From: DAIOGN01 sp036745245
GTDB lineage: Bacteria > Zixibacteria > MSB-5A5 > JAUVRN01
Assembly (NCBI GenBank): GCA_036745245.1
Contig: DAIOGN010000042.1
Span: forward strand, 1 to 22,701
DNA length: 22,701 nucleotides
Direction of reading: 5' to 3'
Position 1 is the stretch's first letter; each line of letters starts with the position of its first letter. Shown piece after piece: positions 14,192-22,701 of the stretch. Made by a program: the position numbers and the translations under genes. The notes under the pieces were generated by a model. That model was not told the origin of the DNA. It did no database searches and saw nothing but the letters and a program-made list of their open reading frames with translations.

Positions 14192-14656
14192 ATGAACACC
14201 GTTGGCCATTTTCTCAGCGAGCACCCGTTCTTCCACGGATTCACGTCCGAGCAACTTCAGGAGCTGGTGAAGTGCGGGCGCGACGTGCGCTTTGAACAGG
14301 GCGAGTTCCTCTTCCGCGAAGGTGATGAGGCCCGAAGTTTCTACGTGGTGCGTGAGGGTCGCATCCGCATCGAAATCCACGACGCGCGGCAGGGCGCGGT
14401 GGGCGTGCAGACGGTGGAGCGCGGAGATGTGCTCGGCTGGTCGTGGCTGGTGCCTCCGTACCTGTGGCACTTCGATGCCCGTGCGCTCCGCACCAGCCTG
14501 GCCGTGGCCCTCGACGGCGAACGCCTGAGGGACCTGTGTGATCACGACCCCGTGCTGGGATACGAATTCCTGAAGCGCATTGCCGGTCTCATGGAACAGC
14601 GCCTTCAGGCCACCCGACTCCAACTCCTGGATCTCTACAGTGAACCTCGTGCTTGA
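14192..14656 (+). CDS. Cyclic-nucleotide-binding-domain protein without a DNA-binding domain
   Basis: The protein is 154 aa. Residues ~10-125 form a Crp/Fnr-type sensor fold: LSEHPFFHGFTSEQLQEL, then GEFLFREGDEARSFYVVREGRIRIE, then the phosphate-binding-cassette-like ERGDVLGWSWLVPP. A C-terminal amphipathic helix (GYEFLKRIAGLMEQRLQATR) corresponds to the Crp dimerisation helix. The protein ends where a winged helix-turn-helix would begin, so it cannot act as a Crp regulator in the usual way. It is inserted between hydB and hydG, 4 nt after hydB and overlapping hydG. A role as a nucleotide-sensing subunit or allosteric regulator of the hydrogenase is plausible. Similar stand-alone domains near bacterial group 3 hydrogenases are known to me, but their ligand is not. 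Confidence 0.88.
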   Translation: MNTVGHFLSEHPFFHGFTSEQLQELVKCGRDVRFEQGEFLFREGDEARSFYVVREGRIRIEIHDARQGAVGVQTVERGDVLGWSWLVPPYLWHFDARALRTSLAVALDGERLRDLCDHDPVLGYEFLKRIAGLMEQRLQATRLQLLDLYSEPRA

Positions 14657-15500
14657 AGAGCGCGCTGTCGCAGCGCGCGATCCGATGCGGCCCAGGCCGT
14701 TCCGAGTGCGGCGGGTCCACCGCGATCTGCCCGACACCACGACACTCGAGATCGAGCCGCCCGGCCCGGATCATTCGTGTGCGTTTTCTCCCGGCCAGTT
14801 CAACATGCTGTACGTGATGGGCAAAGGCGAAGTCCCCATCTCGCTGTCCGGCGACCCGGCCAAAGGCGGCTGTTTCGTACACACCACGCGCGCCGTGGGG
14901 CCCGCCAGCCGCGCCGTGACCGAGCTTCGCAAGGGCGACCTGGTGGGCGTGCGCGGCCCGTTCGGCCACGGCTGGCCCGTGGATGTGGCTGCGGGGGGTG
15001 ACCTGGTCATCGTCGCCGGCGGCGTGGGCCTGGCCCCGCTCCGGCCCGTGATCTACCACGTCGTGCGACGGCGTCGGCAATATCGGCGCGTGGCCATCCT
15101 CTACGGCGCACGCACGTCCTCCGACATCCTGTTTCGGCGGGAGCTGGAAAAGTGGCGCGGGCGCCTCGACCTGGAAGTGCGAGTGTCGGTGGATCGCGGC
15201 ACCGACGACTGGCATGGATCCGTGGGCGTGGTCACCACGCTCATCCCCCAGGTGTCGTTTCCCCTGTCCGAAGCCACCGCGTTCGTGTGCGGCCCCGAGA
15301 TCATGATGCGCTTCACCACCCGCGAACTGGCCCAGGCCGGCATACGCGAGGACCGTCAGTACATCTCCATGGAACGCAACATGAAGTGCGGCGTGGGGCT
15401 GTGCGGACATTGCCAGTGGGGCCCGCATTTCGTGTGCAAGGACGGACCCGTGTTCCGGTTCGACCGGGTCGCCCGTCTGCTCTGGCAGAGGGAGATGTAG
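14640..15500 (+). CDS. hydG: Group 3b [NiFe]-hydrogenase gamma subunit (FAD/NAD(P), [2Fe-2S])
   Basis: The protein is about 286 aa of the ferredoxin-NADP reductase / dihydroorotate-dehydrogenase-electron-transfer type. It has an FAD-binding barrel (FSPGQFNMLYVMGKGEVPIS), an NAD(P)-binding motif (VAGGVGLAPLRPVIYHV), CGPEIMMRFT near the nucleotide site, and a C-terminal [2Fe-2S] motif CGVGLCGHCQWG...C (C250, C255, C258, C266). It exchanges electrons with NADP(H) in the cytoplasm. The start is uncertain. GTG 14640 or GTG 14649 overlap the previous gene and keep the DPMRPRPFRV segment internal, as I would expect for bacterial homologues; ATG 14685 is the shortest option. None has a good ribosome site, so translational coupling to the upstream gene is likely. 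Confidence 0.9.
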   Translation: MNLVLEERAVAARDPMRPRPFRVRRVHRDLPDTTTLEIEPPGPDHSCAFSPGQFNMLYVMGKGEVPISLSGDPAKGGCFVHTTRAVGPASRAVTELRKGDLVGVRGPFGHGWPVDVAAGGDLVIVAGGVGLAPLRPVIYHVVRRRRQYRRVAILYGARTSSDILFRRELEKWRGRLDLEVRVSVDRGTDDWHGSVGVVTTLIPQVSFPLSEATAFVCGPEIMMRFTTRELAQAGIREDRQYISMERNMKCGVGLCGHCQWGPHFVCKDGPVFRFDRVARLLWQREM

Positions 15501-15502
15501 CC

Positions 15503-16265
15503 ATGGCGCGCAAACCCAGGCTCGCTGTGTGGAAATTCGCTTCCTGCGACGGCTGCCAGTTGTCGTTGCTCGACTGTGAAGACGAGCTTCTGGCGGTGGC
15601 CGGCTCCGTGGACGTGGCCTACTTCCCGGAGGCCACTCGCTCGGTGTTGCCCGGTCCGTATGACCTGTCTTTGGTCGAAGGGTCGATCACCACACCGCAC
15701 GACGAGGAGCGCATCCACCGGATCCGCCGCGATTCGAAGGTCCTCGTGAGCATCGGCGCCTGCGCCACCGGCGGGGGCATTCAGGCGCTGCGAAACTTCA
15801 AAGACGTGCGGGAGTTTACACGGCTCGTGTACGCGTCGCCGGAATACATCAGCACCCTGCGTCACTCGACGCCGATCTCCGACCATGTCTCCGTGGACTT
15901 CGAACTGCGCGGTTGCCCGATCAGCAAAACGCAGCTGTTGGAACTCATCTCGGCTTTGCTGAACGGCCGACGGCCCAACATTCACCCCCACTCGGTGTGC
16001 ATGGAGTGCAAGCTGAAGGGACAGGTGTGCGTGCTGGTGGCGAAGGGGGAGGTGTGTCTCGGCCCGGTGACCCACGCAGGCTGCGGCGCGATCTGTCCCG
16101 CCTTCGGGCGGGGGTGCTATGGGTGCTTCGGACCGAAGGAGACGCCGCAGCCGGCGGCGCTGTCGGCTCCCTTGAAGGCTCTGGGCCAATCCGACGCCGA
16201 TCTGGTGCGCGCCTACCGCAGTTTCAACGCCTGTGCCGAGGCTTTCCGGCGGGAGGGCGAGTCGC

Positions 16266-16276
<11 letters not shown>
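15503..16276 (+). CDS. hydD: Group 3b [NiFe]-hydrogenase delta (small) subunit
   Basis: The protein is 257 aa with no Tat signal, so it is a cytoplasmic type. Proximal [4Fe-4S] ligands are C15 and C18 (FASCDGCQLSLLD), C87 (GACATGGG) and C138 (RGCPISK). C-terminal medial and distal cluster cysteines are C166, C169, C176 and C185, then C194, C198, C205 and C208. This gives the three-cluster wire typical of group 3b small subunits. A GAGGGAG ribosome site (15488-15494) precedes the ATG, 2 nt after hydG. Its 3' end overlaps hydA by 11 nt. Confidence 0.94.
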
Positions 16277-17567
<1,291 letters not shown>

Positions 17568-17582
17568 GCGAGGAGAGAACGT

Positions 17583-18062
17583 ATGACACCACAGCACCCC
17601 CTCGTGATCGGGGTGGGAAACGCCTGGCGCGGAGATGACGGCGCCGGACCGGCGGTGGTGCGGCTTCTCAAGCGCTGCGGGTGCGGCGGCGCGCGCTTCG
17701 AGGAGTGCGCGCAGGACGGCGCCGCCCTCCTGGCGCTGTGGGAAGGTCACCCCTTCGTAGTAGTGGTAGATGCCGTCCTCTCGGGGGCGCCCTCCGGAAC
17801 ACTTCACAAGTTCGAAGCGCAGCGGGAGACCATACCGTCGCAGTTCTTCAACTACTCCACTCATGCCTTCAGCCTGGCGGAGGCAGTGGAAATGTCGCGC
17901 ACCCTGGGGACTCTCCCGGCCCGCCTGATCCTGTACGGCGTGGAGGGGGAGAACTTCTCATTCGGACGCCGGCTGTCGCGTCCCGTGCGAAAGGCCGTAC
18001 ACCACCTCGCCCGATCCCTCACCCGTGAACTGACAACCGATGGCGGGCACCATGACACATGA
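17583..18062 (+). CDS. [NiFe]-hydrogenase maturation protease (HyaD/HycI family)
   Basis: The protein is 159 aa, usual for this endopeptidase family. The motif GNAWRGDDGAGP (12-23) and the conserved D63 (VVVDAVLSG) and H94 (STHAFSLAE) correspond to the nickel-sensing residues of HybD/HycI. D19 stands where HybD has a glutamate. It trims the C-terminus of HydA after nickel insertion; the substrate is encoded 15 nt upstream. A GAGGAGAG ribosome site lies just before the ATG. It overlaps the next gene by 11 nt. Confidence 0.92.
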   Translation: MTPQHPLVIGVGNAWRGDDGAGPAVVRLLKRCGCGGARFEECAQDGAALLALWEGHPFVVVVDAVLSGAPSGTLHKFEAQRETIPSQFFNYSTHAFSLAEAVEMSRTLGTLPARLILYGVEGENFSFGRRLSRPVRKAVHHLARSLTRELTTDGGHHDT

Positions 18063-18315
18063 GTATTCGCTTCTGGCGGACTTGCTGCGCAAGATCGGGG
18101 AGATTTCCCTGACCCATGGCCGGCGCGTGGCCGGCGTCACGCTGCGCGTGGGAGCGCTGGCCGGGATCTCTCCCGATCACCTGCGCGAACACTTCGAGCG
18201 CGAATCACAGGGGACGAGCGCCCAGGGCGCCCGGCTGGTCATTCTCAGCGATGACGACCCCGGGGATCAGCACGCGCTCCACCTCGTCCTCGAATCCGTG
18301 GACCTGGAGGTGTGA
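18052..18315 (+). CDS. hypA: HypA-like protein lacking the zinc-binding half
   Basis: The protein is 87 aa. The N-terminus MTHEYSLLADLLRKI and the stretch VTLRVGALAGISPDHLREHF match the nickel-binding half of HypA, which delivers Ni to the hydrogenase large subunit. Canonical HypA (~113 aa) then has a four-cysteine zinc finger; here there is no cysteine at all and the C-terminus is EGARLVI-like followed by the last beta-strand (HALHLVLESVDLEV). The internal zinc-finger segment is therefore missing, while both flanking strands are kept. The start at 18052 places His at position 3; removal of Met before Thr would leave Thr-His-Glu, with His second as in the usual Met-His-Glu. Overlap with the protease gene supports this start over ATG 18040. 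Confidence 0.72.
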   Translation: MTHEYSLLADLLRKIGEISLTHGRRVAGVTLRVGALAGISPDHLREHFERESQGTSAQGARLVILSDDDPGDQHALHLVLESVDLEV

Positions 18316-18318
18316 GTG

Positions 18319-20634
18319 ATGGCCGCACTCGTTCCCGCGGGCAGCTCAGGCGCGGCCGTACGTCGCCGGCTCCTCGTGCACGGCTTCGTGCAGGGCGTGG
18401 GGTTTCGCCCATACGTCTTGCGCCTCGCGCACCGCGTGGGCGTGTCGGGCTGGATCGCAAATTCGCTTCAGGGCGCGGAGATCGAAGTGGAGGGCACCCT
18501 GGATCGCGTGGAGATGTTCGGCCGTGGACTGGTGGAGAACTTGCCCCCCCCGGCGCGCATTCTGGACATTGCCACCAGCGAGCAGGGGATCCAGGGAGAT
18601 TTGGGTTTTCAAATTCGTGAGAGCCACCAGAAGGGCGCCTCGTCCGCTCTGATCCTTCCCGACCTCGCCGTCTGCCCCGATTGTCTGCGCGAACTGCAGG
18701 ATCCGCGGGACCGACGCTATCGCTACCCGTTCATCAACTGCACGCATTGCGGTCCGCGTTACAGCATCGTCACCTCTCTTCCCTACGACCGCGCGCGCAC
18801 CACCATGGCCGCTTTTCCGATGTGCAAAGATTGCAAAAGCGAGTACGAGAATCCGCTGGATCGGCGCTTCCACGCGCAGCCCGTGGCGTGTCCGCGCTGC
18901 GGTCCCCATCTGGCCCTGTGGAACCACCGTGGCCTCCTGCTCGCGCAACGCGACGCCGCACTCGTGGCTGCGGCCGAACACCTGCGTGAAGGTCGCATCG
19001 TCGCGGTAAAGGGATTGGGTGGCTTCCAGCTCCTGGCGGCCGCAGGCGACGAACGTGCCGTGCGCAGGCTTCGTGCGCGCAAACATCGTGAAGCCAAACC
19101 GCTGGCGGTGATGTTCCCCGACCTGACCAGCCTCTCCCGCTCGTGCCGCGTTGCGGCGGAGGAACAGGAAGAGTTGGAGTCGGTGGCGGCCCCCATCGTG
19201 ATCCTCGACCGAATTGCGGGCGGGGGTCGCGATGAAGTGTGCGAGTCCGTGGCGCCGGGTCTGAACACCATTGGGGCCTTCCTCCCCTATACCCCTCTGC
19301 ATCACCTGCTCCTGGAGGCCGTGCGCGGGCCCGTGGTCGCCACCAGCGGCAATCTATCGGATGAGCCGATGTGCACATCCGAAGTGGACGCGAAAAGCCT
19401 GCTCGGCGGAATAGCCGACTTCTTCCTGGTGCACAACCGCCCCATCGCACGCCACGTGGACGATCCGGTGGTGCGCGTTTTATGTGGACAACCCGTGGTG
19501 CTGCGCCGCGGGCGCGGGCTGTCACCGGGCGCCGTAGGCCGGGCCGAATCGGAACTGCCCCGGGTCCTGGCGGTGGGGGCCGACTTGAAGAACTGCCCGG
19601 CGCAGGCGTACGGACGTCACTTCCTGACTGCGCAGCATGTGGGCGACCTGGAGAATGAGCGGGCCTTCCAGGCGTTTGAACACGTGACGGAGGACCTGGC
19701 CGCCCTTCTGGACCAACGTCCGGTCGCGATCGCCTGCGATCTGCATCCCGACAGCCTGTCTGGACACTGGGCCGACTCGCAGAAACTTCGAGTGCACCGA
19801 GTCCAGCACCACCACGCGCATGTCGTATCGTGCATGGTGGACAATGGCCTCACGGAAGACGTCCTGGGCGTCAGCTGGGACGGCACCGGCTACGGCCCTG
19901 ACGGCACCATCTGGGGCGGCGAGTTTCTCGTGGCCGGCCTGACGCACTACGAGCGCTTCGCCCACCTGCGCACCTTCTCTCTGGCCGGCCGGGACCGAGC
20001 GGCGCGCGACGGGCGACTCTGTGCTCTGGGGCTTCTGCACGAATTGCACGGCGAAGCGGCGTTCAATTTCCTGCCCGCACCACTGGCCGACACGTTTCTG
20101 CCCGACGAGCGGCGCAATCTTGCCATCGTGATGCGTCGCGAGCTGGGCACACACCGCACCTCGAGCGCCGGCCGGCTCTTCGACGGGCTGGCAGCCCTTC
20201 TGGGTGTGGAGTACGTGTCGCGCTTCGAAGGCGAGGCCGCCTGCCTGCTTGAAGCCTGCGCCTCTTCCATTGGACCTGACACGCCGGTCGAGCTGCCCAT
20301 CGTAGGGGCGGGATCAAGTCTGGGCGTGGACTGGGGGCCTCTGGTCATGGAGTTGCTGTCCAGACAGTCCCACGGAGCGAACCGGGCCGACCTGGCGAGA
20401 CTCGTTCACACCACGCTCGCACTCGCGATCACGAACGTCGCGCTGCGCTCGGGGCAGAAGCGTATCGTGCTCACCGGCGGCTGCTTCCAGAATCGATTGC
20501 TCTTTGAGTGCACCCGGCAGGGGCTCGAATCAGCCGGGCTGGACGTCTACGTTCACAGGAGCGTGCCACCCAACGACGGCGGCATTGCCGTGGGTCAATT
20601 GGCCGTGGCCTGCGCTCTGGAGGCGGCGCGCTGA
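18319..20634 (+). CDS. hypF: Carbamoyltransferase HypF
   Basis: The protein is 771 aa, full length. Domains in order: acylphosphatase-like (VQGVGFRP, 24-31); double zinc finger (C119/C122/C141/C144 and C169/C172/C191/C194); YrdC/Sua5-like (VKGLGGFQLLAAAGDE, KHREAKPLAVMF, TSGNLSDEP); and Kae1/ASKHA-like carbamoyltransferase (HHHAHVVS, SWDGTGYGPDGTIWGGEF, TGGCFQNRLL). It makes the thiocarbamate on HypE that becomes the cyanide ligands of the NiFe site. ATG 18319 is 8 nt after GGAGG (18306-18310); a GTG at 18316 is an alternative start only one codon longer. It is followed immediately by hypC with a 1-nt overlap. Confidence 0.96.
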   Translation: MAALVPAGSSGAAVRRRLLVHGFVQGVGFRPYVLRLAHRVGVSGWIANSLQGAEIEVEGTLDRVEMFGRGLVENLPPPARILDIATSEQGIQGDLGFQIRESHQKGASSALILPDLAVCPDCLRELQDPRDRRYRYPFINCTHCGPRYSIVTSLPYDRARTTMAAFPMCKDCKSEYENPLDRRFHAQPVACPRCGPHLALWNHRGLLLAQRDAALVAAAEHLREGRIVAVKGLGGFQLLAAAGDERAVRRLRARKHREAKPLAVMFPDLTSLSRSCRVAAEEQEELESVAAPIVILDRIAGGGRDEVCESVAPGLNTIGAFLPYTPLHHLLLEAVRGPVVATSGNLSDEPMCTSEVDAKSLLGGIADFFLVHNRPIARHVDDPVVRVLCGQPVVLRRGRGLSPGAVGRAESELPRVLAVGADLKNCPAQAYGRHFLTAQHVGDLENERAFQAFEHVTEDLAALLDQRPVAIACDLHPDSLSGHWADSQKLRVHRVQHHHAHVVSCMVDNGLTEDVLGVSWDGTGYGPDGTIWGGEFLVAGLTHYERFAHLRTFSLAGRDRAARDGRLCALGLLHELHGEAAFNFLPAPLADTFLPDERRNLAIVMRRELGTHRTSSAGRLFDGLAALLGVEYVSRFEGEAACLLEACASSIGPDTPVELPIVGAGSSLGVDWGPLVMELLSRQSHGANRADLARLVHTTLALAITNVALRSGQKRIVLTGGCFQNRLLFECTRQGLESAGLDVYVHRSVPPNDGGIAVGQLAVACALEAAR

Positions 20635-20888
20635 TGTGTCTGGCCGTTCCCGGTCGTGTCCTGGCTCTGGTCGATGAACGACCTCTATCGCGCACCGCGC
20701 GTGTGAGCTTTGGCGGCATCGTCAAGGAAGTGAGCCTGGTGTGCACTCCCGAGGCGGGCGTGGGCGACTACGTGCTCGTGCATGTGGGGTTCGCGATCAC
20801 CACGGTAGATGAAGCGGAGGCCCAGAAGACGCTCGACTATCTGGCGCAGATGAACGAGCTCGCCGAACTGGAGGGCTCCGGGCCATGA
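20634..20888 (+). CDS. hypC: Hydrogenase assembly chaperone HypC
   Basis: The protein is 84 aa. It begins MCLAVPGRV with the essential Cys2 and contains the OB-fold segment SFGGIVKEVSL and the GDYVLVHVGFAI motif. HypC binds HypD and the large-subunit precursor and carries the Fe(CN)2CO group. Its ATG shares a base with the hypF stop, and its stop overlaps the hypD start (ATGA, 20885-20888). Confidence 0.95.
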   Translation: MCLAVPGRVLALVDERPLSRTARVSFGGIVKEVSLVCTPEAGVGDYVLVHVGFAITTVDEAEAQKTLDYLAQMNELAELEGSGP

Positions 20889-22000
20889 AGTATATCGACG
20901 AGTTCCGCGATCAGAAGGCCGCCCGTGCGCTGTCCCGGGAATTGCACCGCATCACCACGCGGCCCTGGAACATCATGGAAGTGTGCGGCGGTCAGACGCA
21001 CGCCATTCTGCGCTTCGGCATCGATCGGCTCCTGCCTCCGGGCGTGGAACTCCTGCACGGTCCCGGTTGTCCGGTGTGCGTGACCCCCGTGGAGAAGATC
21101 GACAAAGCCGTGGCCATCGCCCGGTGCCCGAACGTGACGTTGTGCTCGTTCGGCGACATGCTGCGCGTGCCGGGCAGTCGCTCCAGCCTGGCGCGGGCGA
21201 AAGCGGAGGGCGCCGACGTGCGGGTGGTGTACTCGCCCCTGGACGCCTTGAAACTGGCCACCCGCCTGCGTCCCCGCGAGGTGGTGTTCTTCGCCGTGGG
21301 GTTCGAGACCACAGCGCCCGCCCACGCACTGGCGGTGTACCGGGCGAAGGAAGAGGGTGTGACGAATTTCTCTCTGCTCGTGTCGCACGTGCTCGTGCCC
21401 CCCGCCATGACGGCCCTCTTGTCCGATCCGGAACGGCGCGTGCAGGCGTTTCTGGCGGCGGGTCACGTGTGCACGGTAATGGGCACCGATGAGTACATCC
21501 CGATGGCGGCGCGGTTCGGGGTGCCGATCGTGGTCACGGGGTTCGAGCCCGTGGACATTCTGCAGGGCGTGCACATGGCCGTGGCGCAATTGGAGGCCGG
21601 GCGCGCCGAAGTGGAAATACAGTATTCGCGCTCGGTGCACAAAGACGGCAACGTGCCGGCGCGTCGCCTGATCCGCGCCGTGTTCGAAGTGGTGCCACGC
21701 CATTGGCGCGGCATGGGTGAGATTCCCGAGAGCGGCCTGGCCCTTCGACCCGAGTATGCAGACTACGACGCGGAGCGGAAATTCGACGTGGTGGGAGTGT
21801 CTGCACCGGAAGACCCGGAGTGCAAGGCCGGACTCGTACTCGCAGGCCGTCTGAAACCGCCGCAGTGCCCTGAGTTCGGCGTGCGCTGCACGCCGGAGCA
21901 TCCCCTGGGCGCACCCATGGTGTCATCCGAAGGGGCCTGCGCCGCCTACTATCGTTACCGTGCCTTCGAAGAGCCGGCAGAGAGTGAGGAGTTCGCATGA
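20885..22000 (+). CDS. hypD: Hydrogenase formation protein HypD
   Basis: The protein is 371 aa. It has all the family signatures: EVCGGQTHAILRFG, LHGPGCPVCVTP, SFGDMLRVPGS, FAVGFETTAPAHA and TGFEPVDILQGV. The C-terminal cysteine region CPEFGVRCTPEHPLGAPM...EGACAAYY, together with other Cys, holds the [4Fe-4S] cluster. With HypC it is the scaffold on which the Fe(CN)2CO unit is built. It overlaps hypE by 4 nt (21997-22000). Confidence 0.96.
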   Translation: MKYIDEFRDQKAARALSRELHRITTRPWNIMEVCGGQTHAILRFGIDRLLPPGVELLHGPGCPVCVTPVEKIDKAVAIARCPNVTLCSFGDMLRVPGSRSSLARAKAEGADVRVVYSPLDALKLATRLRPREVVFFAVGFETTAPAHALAVYRAKEEGVTNFSLLVSHVLVPPAMTALLSDPERRVQAFLAAGHVCTVMGTDEYIPMAARFGVPIVVTGFEPVDILQGVHMAVAQLEAGRAEVEIQYSRSVHKDGNVPARRLIRAVFEVVPRHWRGMGEIPESGLALRPEYADYDAERKFDVVGVSAPEDPECKAGLVLAGRLKPPQCPEFGVRCTPEHPLGAPMVSSEGACAAYYRYRAFEEPAESEEFA

Positions 22001-22701
22001 CACCCACAGCCTTCAGTCCCAGCTTTCCCTCCGTGTGCCCCACCGGACTTCCCGACAACGATCTCGTGCTCCTGGCTCACGGAGGCGGGGGCCGGCTTTC
22101 ACGCAGACTCATCGAATCCCTGATCGTCCCCGCCTTCGACAACGAACTTCTGCGGATGCTGCACGACGGTGCCGTGGCCCCCTTCCCCGGCGGGCGACTG
22201 GCGTTTACCACCGACTCCTATGTGGTGCGACCGCTTGAGTTCCCTGGAGGCGACATCGGCACGCTCGCCGTCAACGGTACGATCAACGACCTCGCCTGTT
22301 GCGGCGCCACCCCGCTGTATCTCAGTTGCGCCTTCATACTCGAGGAAGGGCTGCCTTTGTCCACCTTCGAGCGCATCCTTCACTCCATGAAAGAGTCGGC
22401 CGCTGCGGCCGGTGTCCCGATCATCACGGGCGATACCAAGGTGGTGGATCAGGGCAAGGGCGACGGGCTGTACGTCAACGGGCGCAAGATCATCCTCAAA
22501 GGTGTGAACCGACATTCGTTCTGGCCGGACTCAGGACGTTGCCTGAGCGAGGCGGTGCACCGGCTCGATATCCAGACGATCAAGGACATGAATGGCAACC
22601 TCCTCTCGGGCGTGACGGTCACGTTCGGCTCGACCGGCACCGGCAACACCTTCACGCCGCCGAGCGCCCCGACGGACGGCAGCGGCATCGCGACCTCCGT
22701 C
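21997..22701 (+). CDS. hypE: HypE, 5' part only, running into non-HypE sequence; open at the window end
   Basis: The frame has 235 codons with no stop. Residues 1-~158 are clean HypE (carbamoyl-dehydratase of cyanide synthesis): LLAHGGGGRLSRRLIESLI, FTTDSYVVRPLEFPGGDIG, NGTINDLACCGATP, GDTKVVDQGKGDGL. HypE should then continue with a glycine-rich 'N-T-G-I/V-G' segment and ~170 more residues. Instead the frame becomes a family-2 glycoside hydrolase fragment (residues ~159-199) and then a Big_1-like fragment (~199-235). The ribosome site GTGAGGAG at 21984-21991 precedes the ATG. I call the gene hypE with the 3' third of the window's reading regarded as foreign; see the separate entries. Confidence 0.8.
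   Translation, partial: MTPTAFSPSFPSVCPTGLPDNDLVLLAHGGGGRLSRRLIESLIVPAFDNELLRMLHDGAVAPFPGGRLAFTTDSYVVRPLEFPGGDIGTLAVNGTINDLACCGATPLYLSCAFILEEGLPLSTFERILHSMKESAAAAGVPIITGDTKVVDQGKGDGLYVNGRKIILKGVNRHSFWPDSGRCLSEAVHRLDIQTIKDMNGNLLSGVTVTFGSTGTGNTFTPPSAPTDGSGIATSV
22471..22593 (+). other. Glycoside hydrolase family 2 fragment spliced into the hypE frame
   Basis: The translation reads VNGRKIILKGVNRHSFWPDS, then a stretch ending DIQTIKDMN. This is the start of the GH2 (beta-galactosidase-type) catalytic barrel, which normally reads NGK-P-x-LKGVNRH...DxxLMKDMNMNAVR. It has no place in HypE. The junction falls in 22465-22482, where both proteins could share Y-V-N codons. Confidence 0.75.
22591..22701 (+). 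other. Big_1 (bacterial Ig-like) fragment at the window end
   Basis: The frame continues NGNLLSGVTVTFGSTGTGNT and on to TDGSGIATSV. This is the classic bacterial Ig-like group 1 pattern (D-x-x-GNPVSGVTVTF...TDxxGxA-T). It follows the GH2 fragment at MNGN, where 'aatggcaac' could serve both. It is unrelated to either preceding segment. Confidence 0.7.

Noticed and set aside
22449..22688. 79-aa minus-strand frame near the window end
   Set aside because: It is antisense across the chimeric hypE/GH2/Big_1 sequence, with no domain or ribosome site.

Overview
The window is GC-rich bacterial chromosome. It suggests a member of the FCB/candidate-phylum world (Eisenbacteria-, Zixibacteria- or Latescibacteria-like). 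The evidence is a secreted FG-GAP/VCBS protein with thrombospondin-3 and dockerin-like C-terminal repeats, a protein ending in a YPNPFNP-type sorting domain, and FnIII-like modules of the 'TAPGDDGNVG' type. This placement is an inference; no rRNA, tRNA, CRISPR array or insertion sequence was seen.

Layout. (1) 1-4595: cell-surface or secreted proteins with wide, gene-poor spacers. A VCBS/ASPIC/dockerin protein runs on + and ends at a 13-bp hairpin. Two paralogous FnIII genes on - follow; they share not only coding sequence but also about 330 nt of upstream DNA. (2) 4596-8236 on -: a BaiN/HI0933-type flavoprotein and a histidine kinase / NtrC-type (sigma-54 activator) response regulator pair overlapping by 4 nt. 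(3) 8333-12617 on -: a tightly overlapping operon of a 60-aa zinc-ribbon protein, a 2x[4Fe-4S] ferredoxin subunit, a 2-oxoacid:ferredoxin oxidoreductase alpha subunit (VorB-like), a fused beta-gamma subunit, and an acetyl-CoA hydrolase/CoA-transferase. (4) 13042-22701 on +: a group 3b (NADP-linked, cytoplasmic) [NiFe]-hydrogenase operon in the order hydB, cyclic-nucleotide-binding-domain protein, hydG, hydD, hydA, maturation protease, hypA-like, hypF, hypC, hypD, hypE. hypB is absent here.

How it may work together. The oxidoreductase would turn a (probably branched-chain) 2-oxoacid into acyl-CoA, CO2 and reduced ferredoxin. The CoA-transferase would conserve or swap the thioester. The hydrogenase would dispose of, or recover, reducing equivalents as H2 through NADP(H). 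The 424-bp gap between the two divergent operons holds a near-consensus sigma-54 -24/-12 element facing each operon, with a dyad between them at enhancer distance from both. An NtrC-type activator and its kinase are encoded downstream in the same minus-strand series. I regard this shared, bidirectional sigma-54 control region as the most interesting biological signal in the window.

Caution. The last ~230 bp do not continue hypE. In the same open frame the sequence switches to a glycoside-hydrolase-family-2 fragment and then to a bacterial Ig-like (Big_1) fragment. This looks like a chimeric contig end, not a natural gene.
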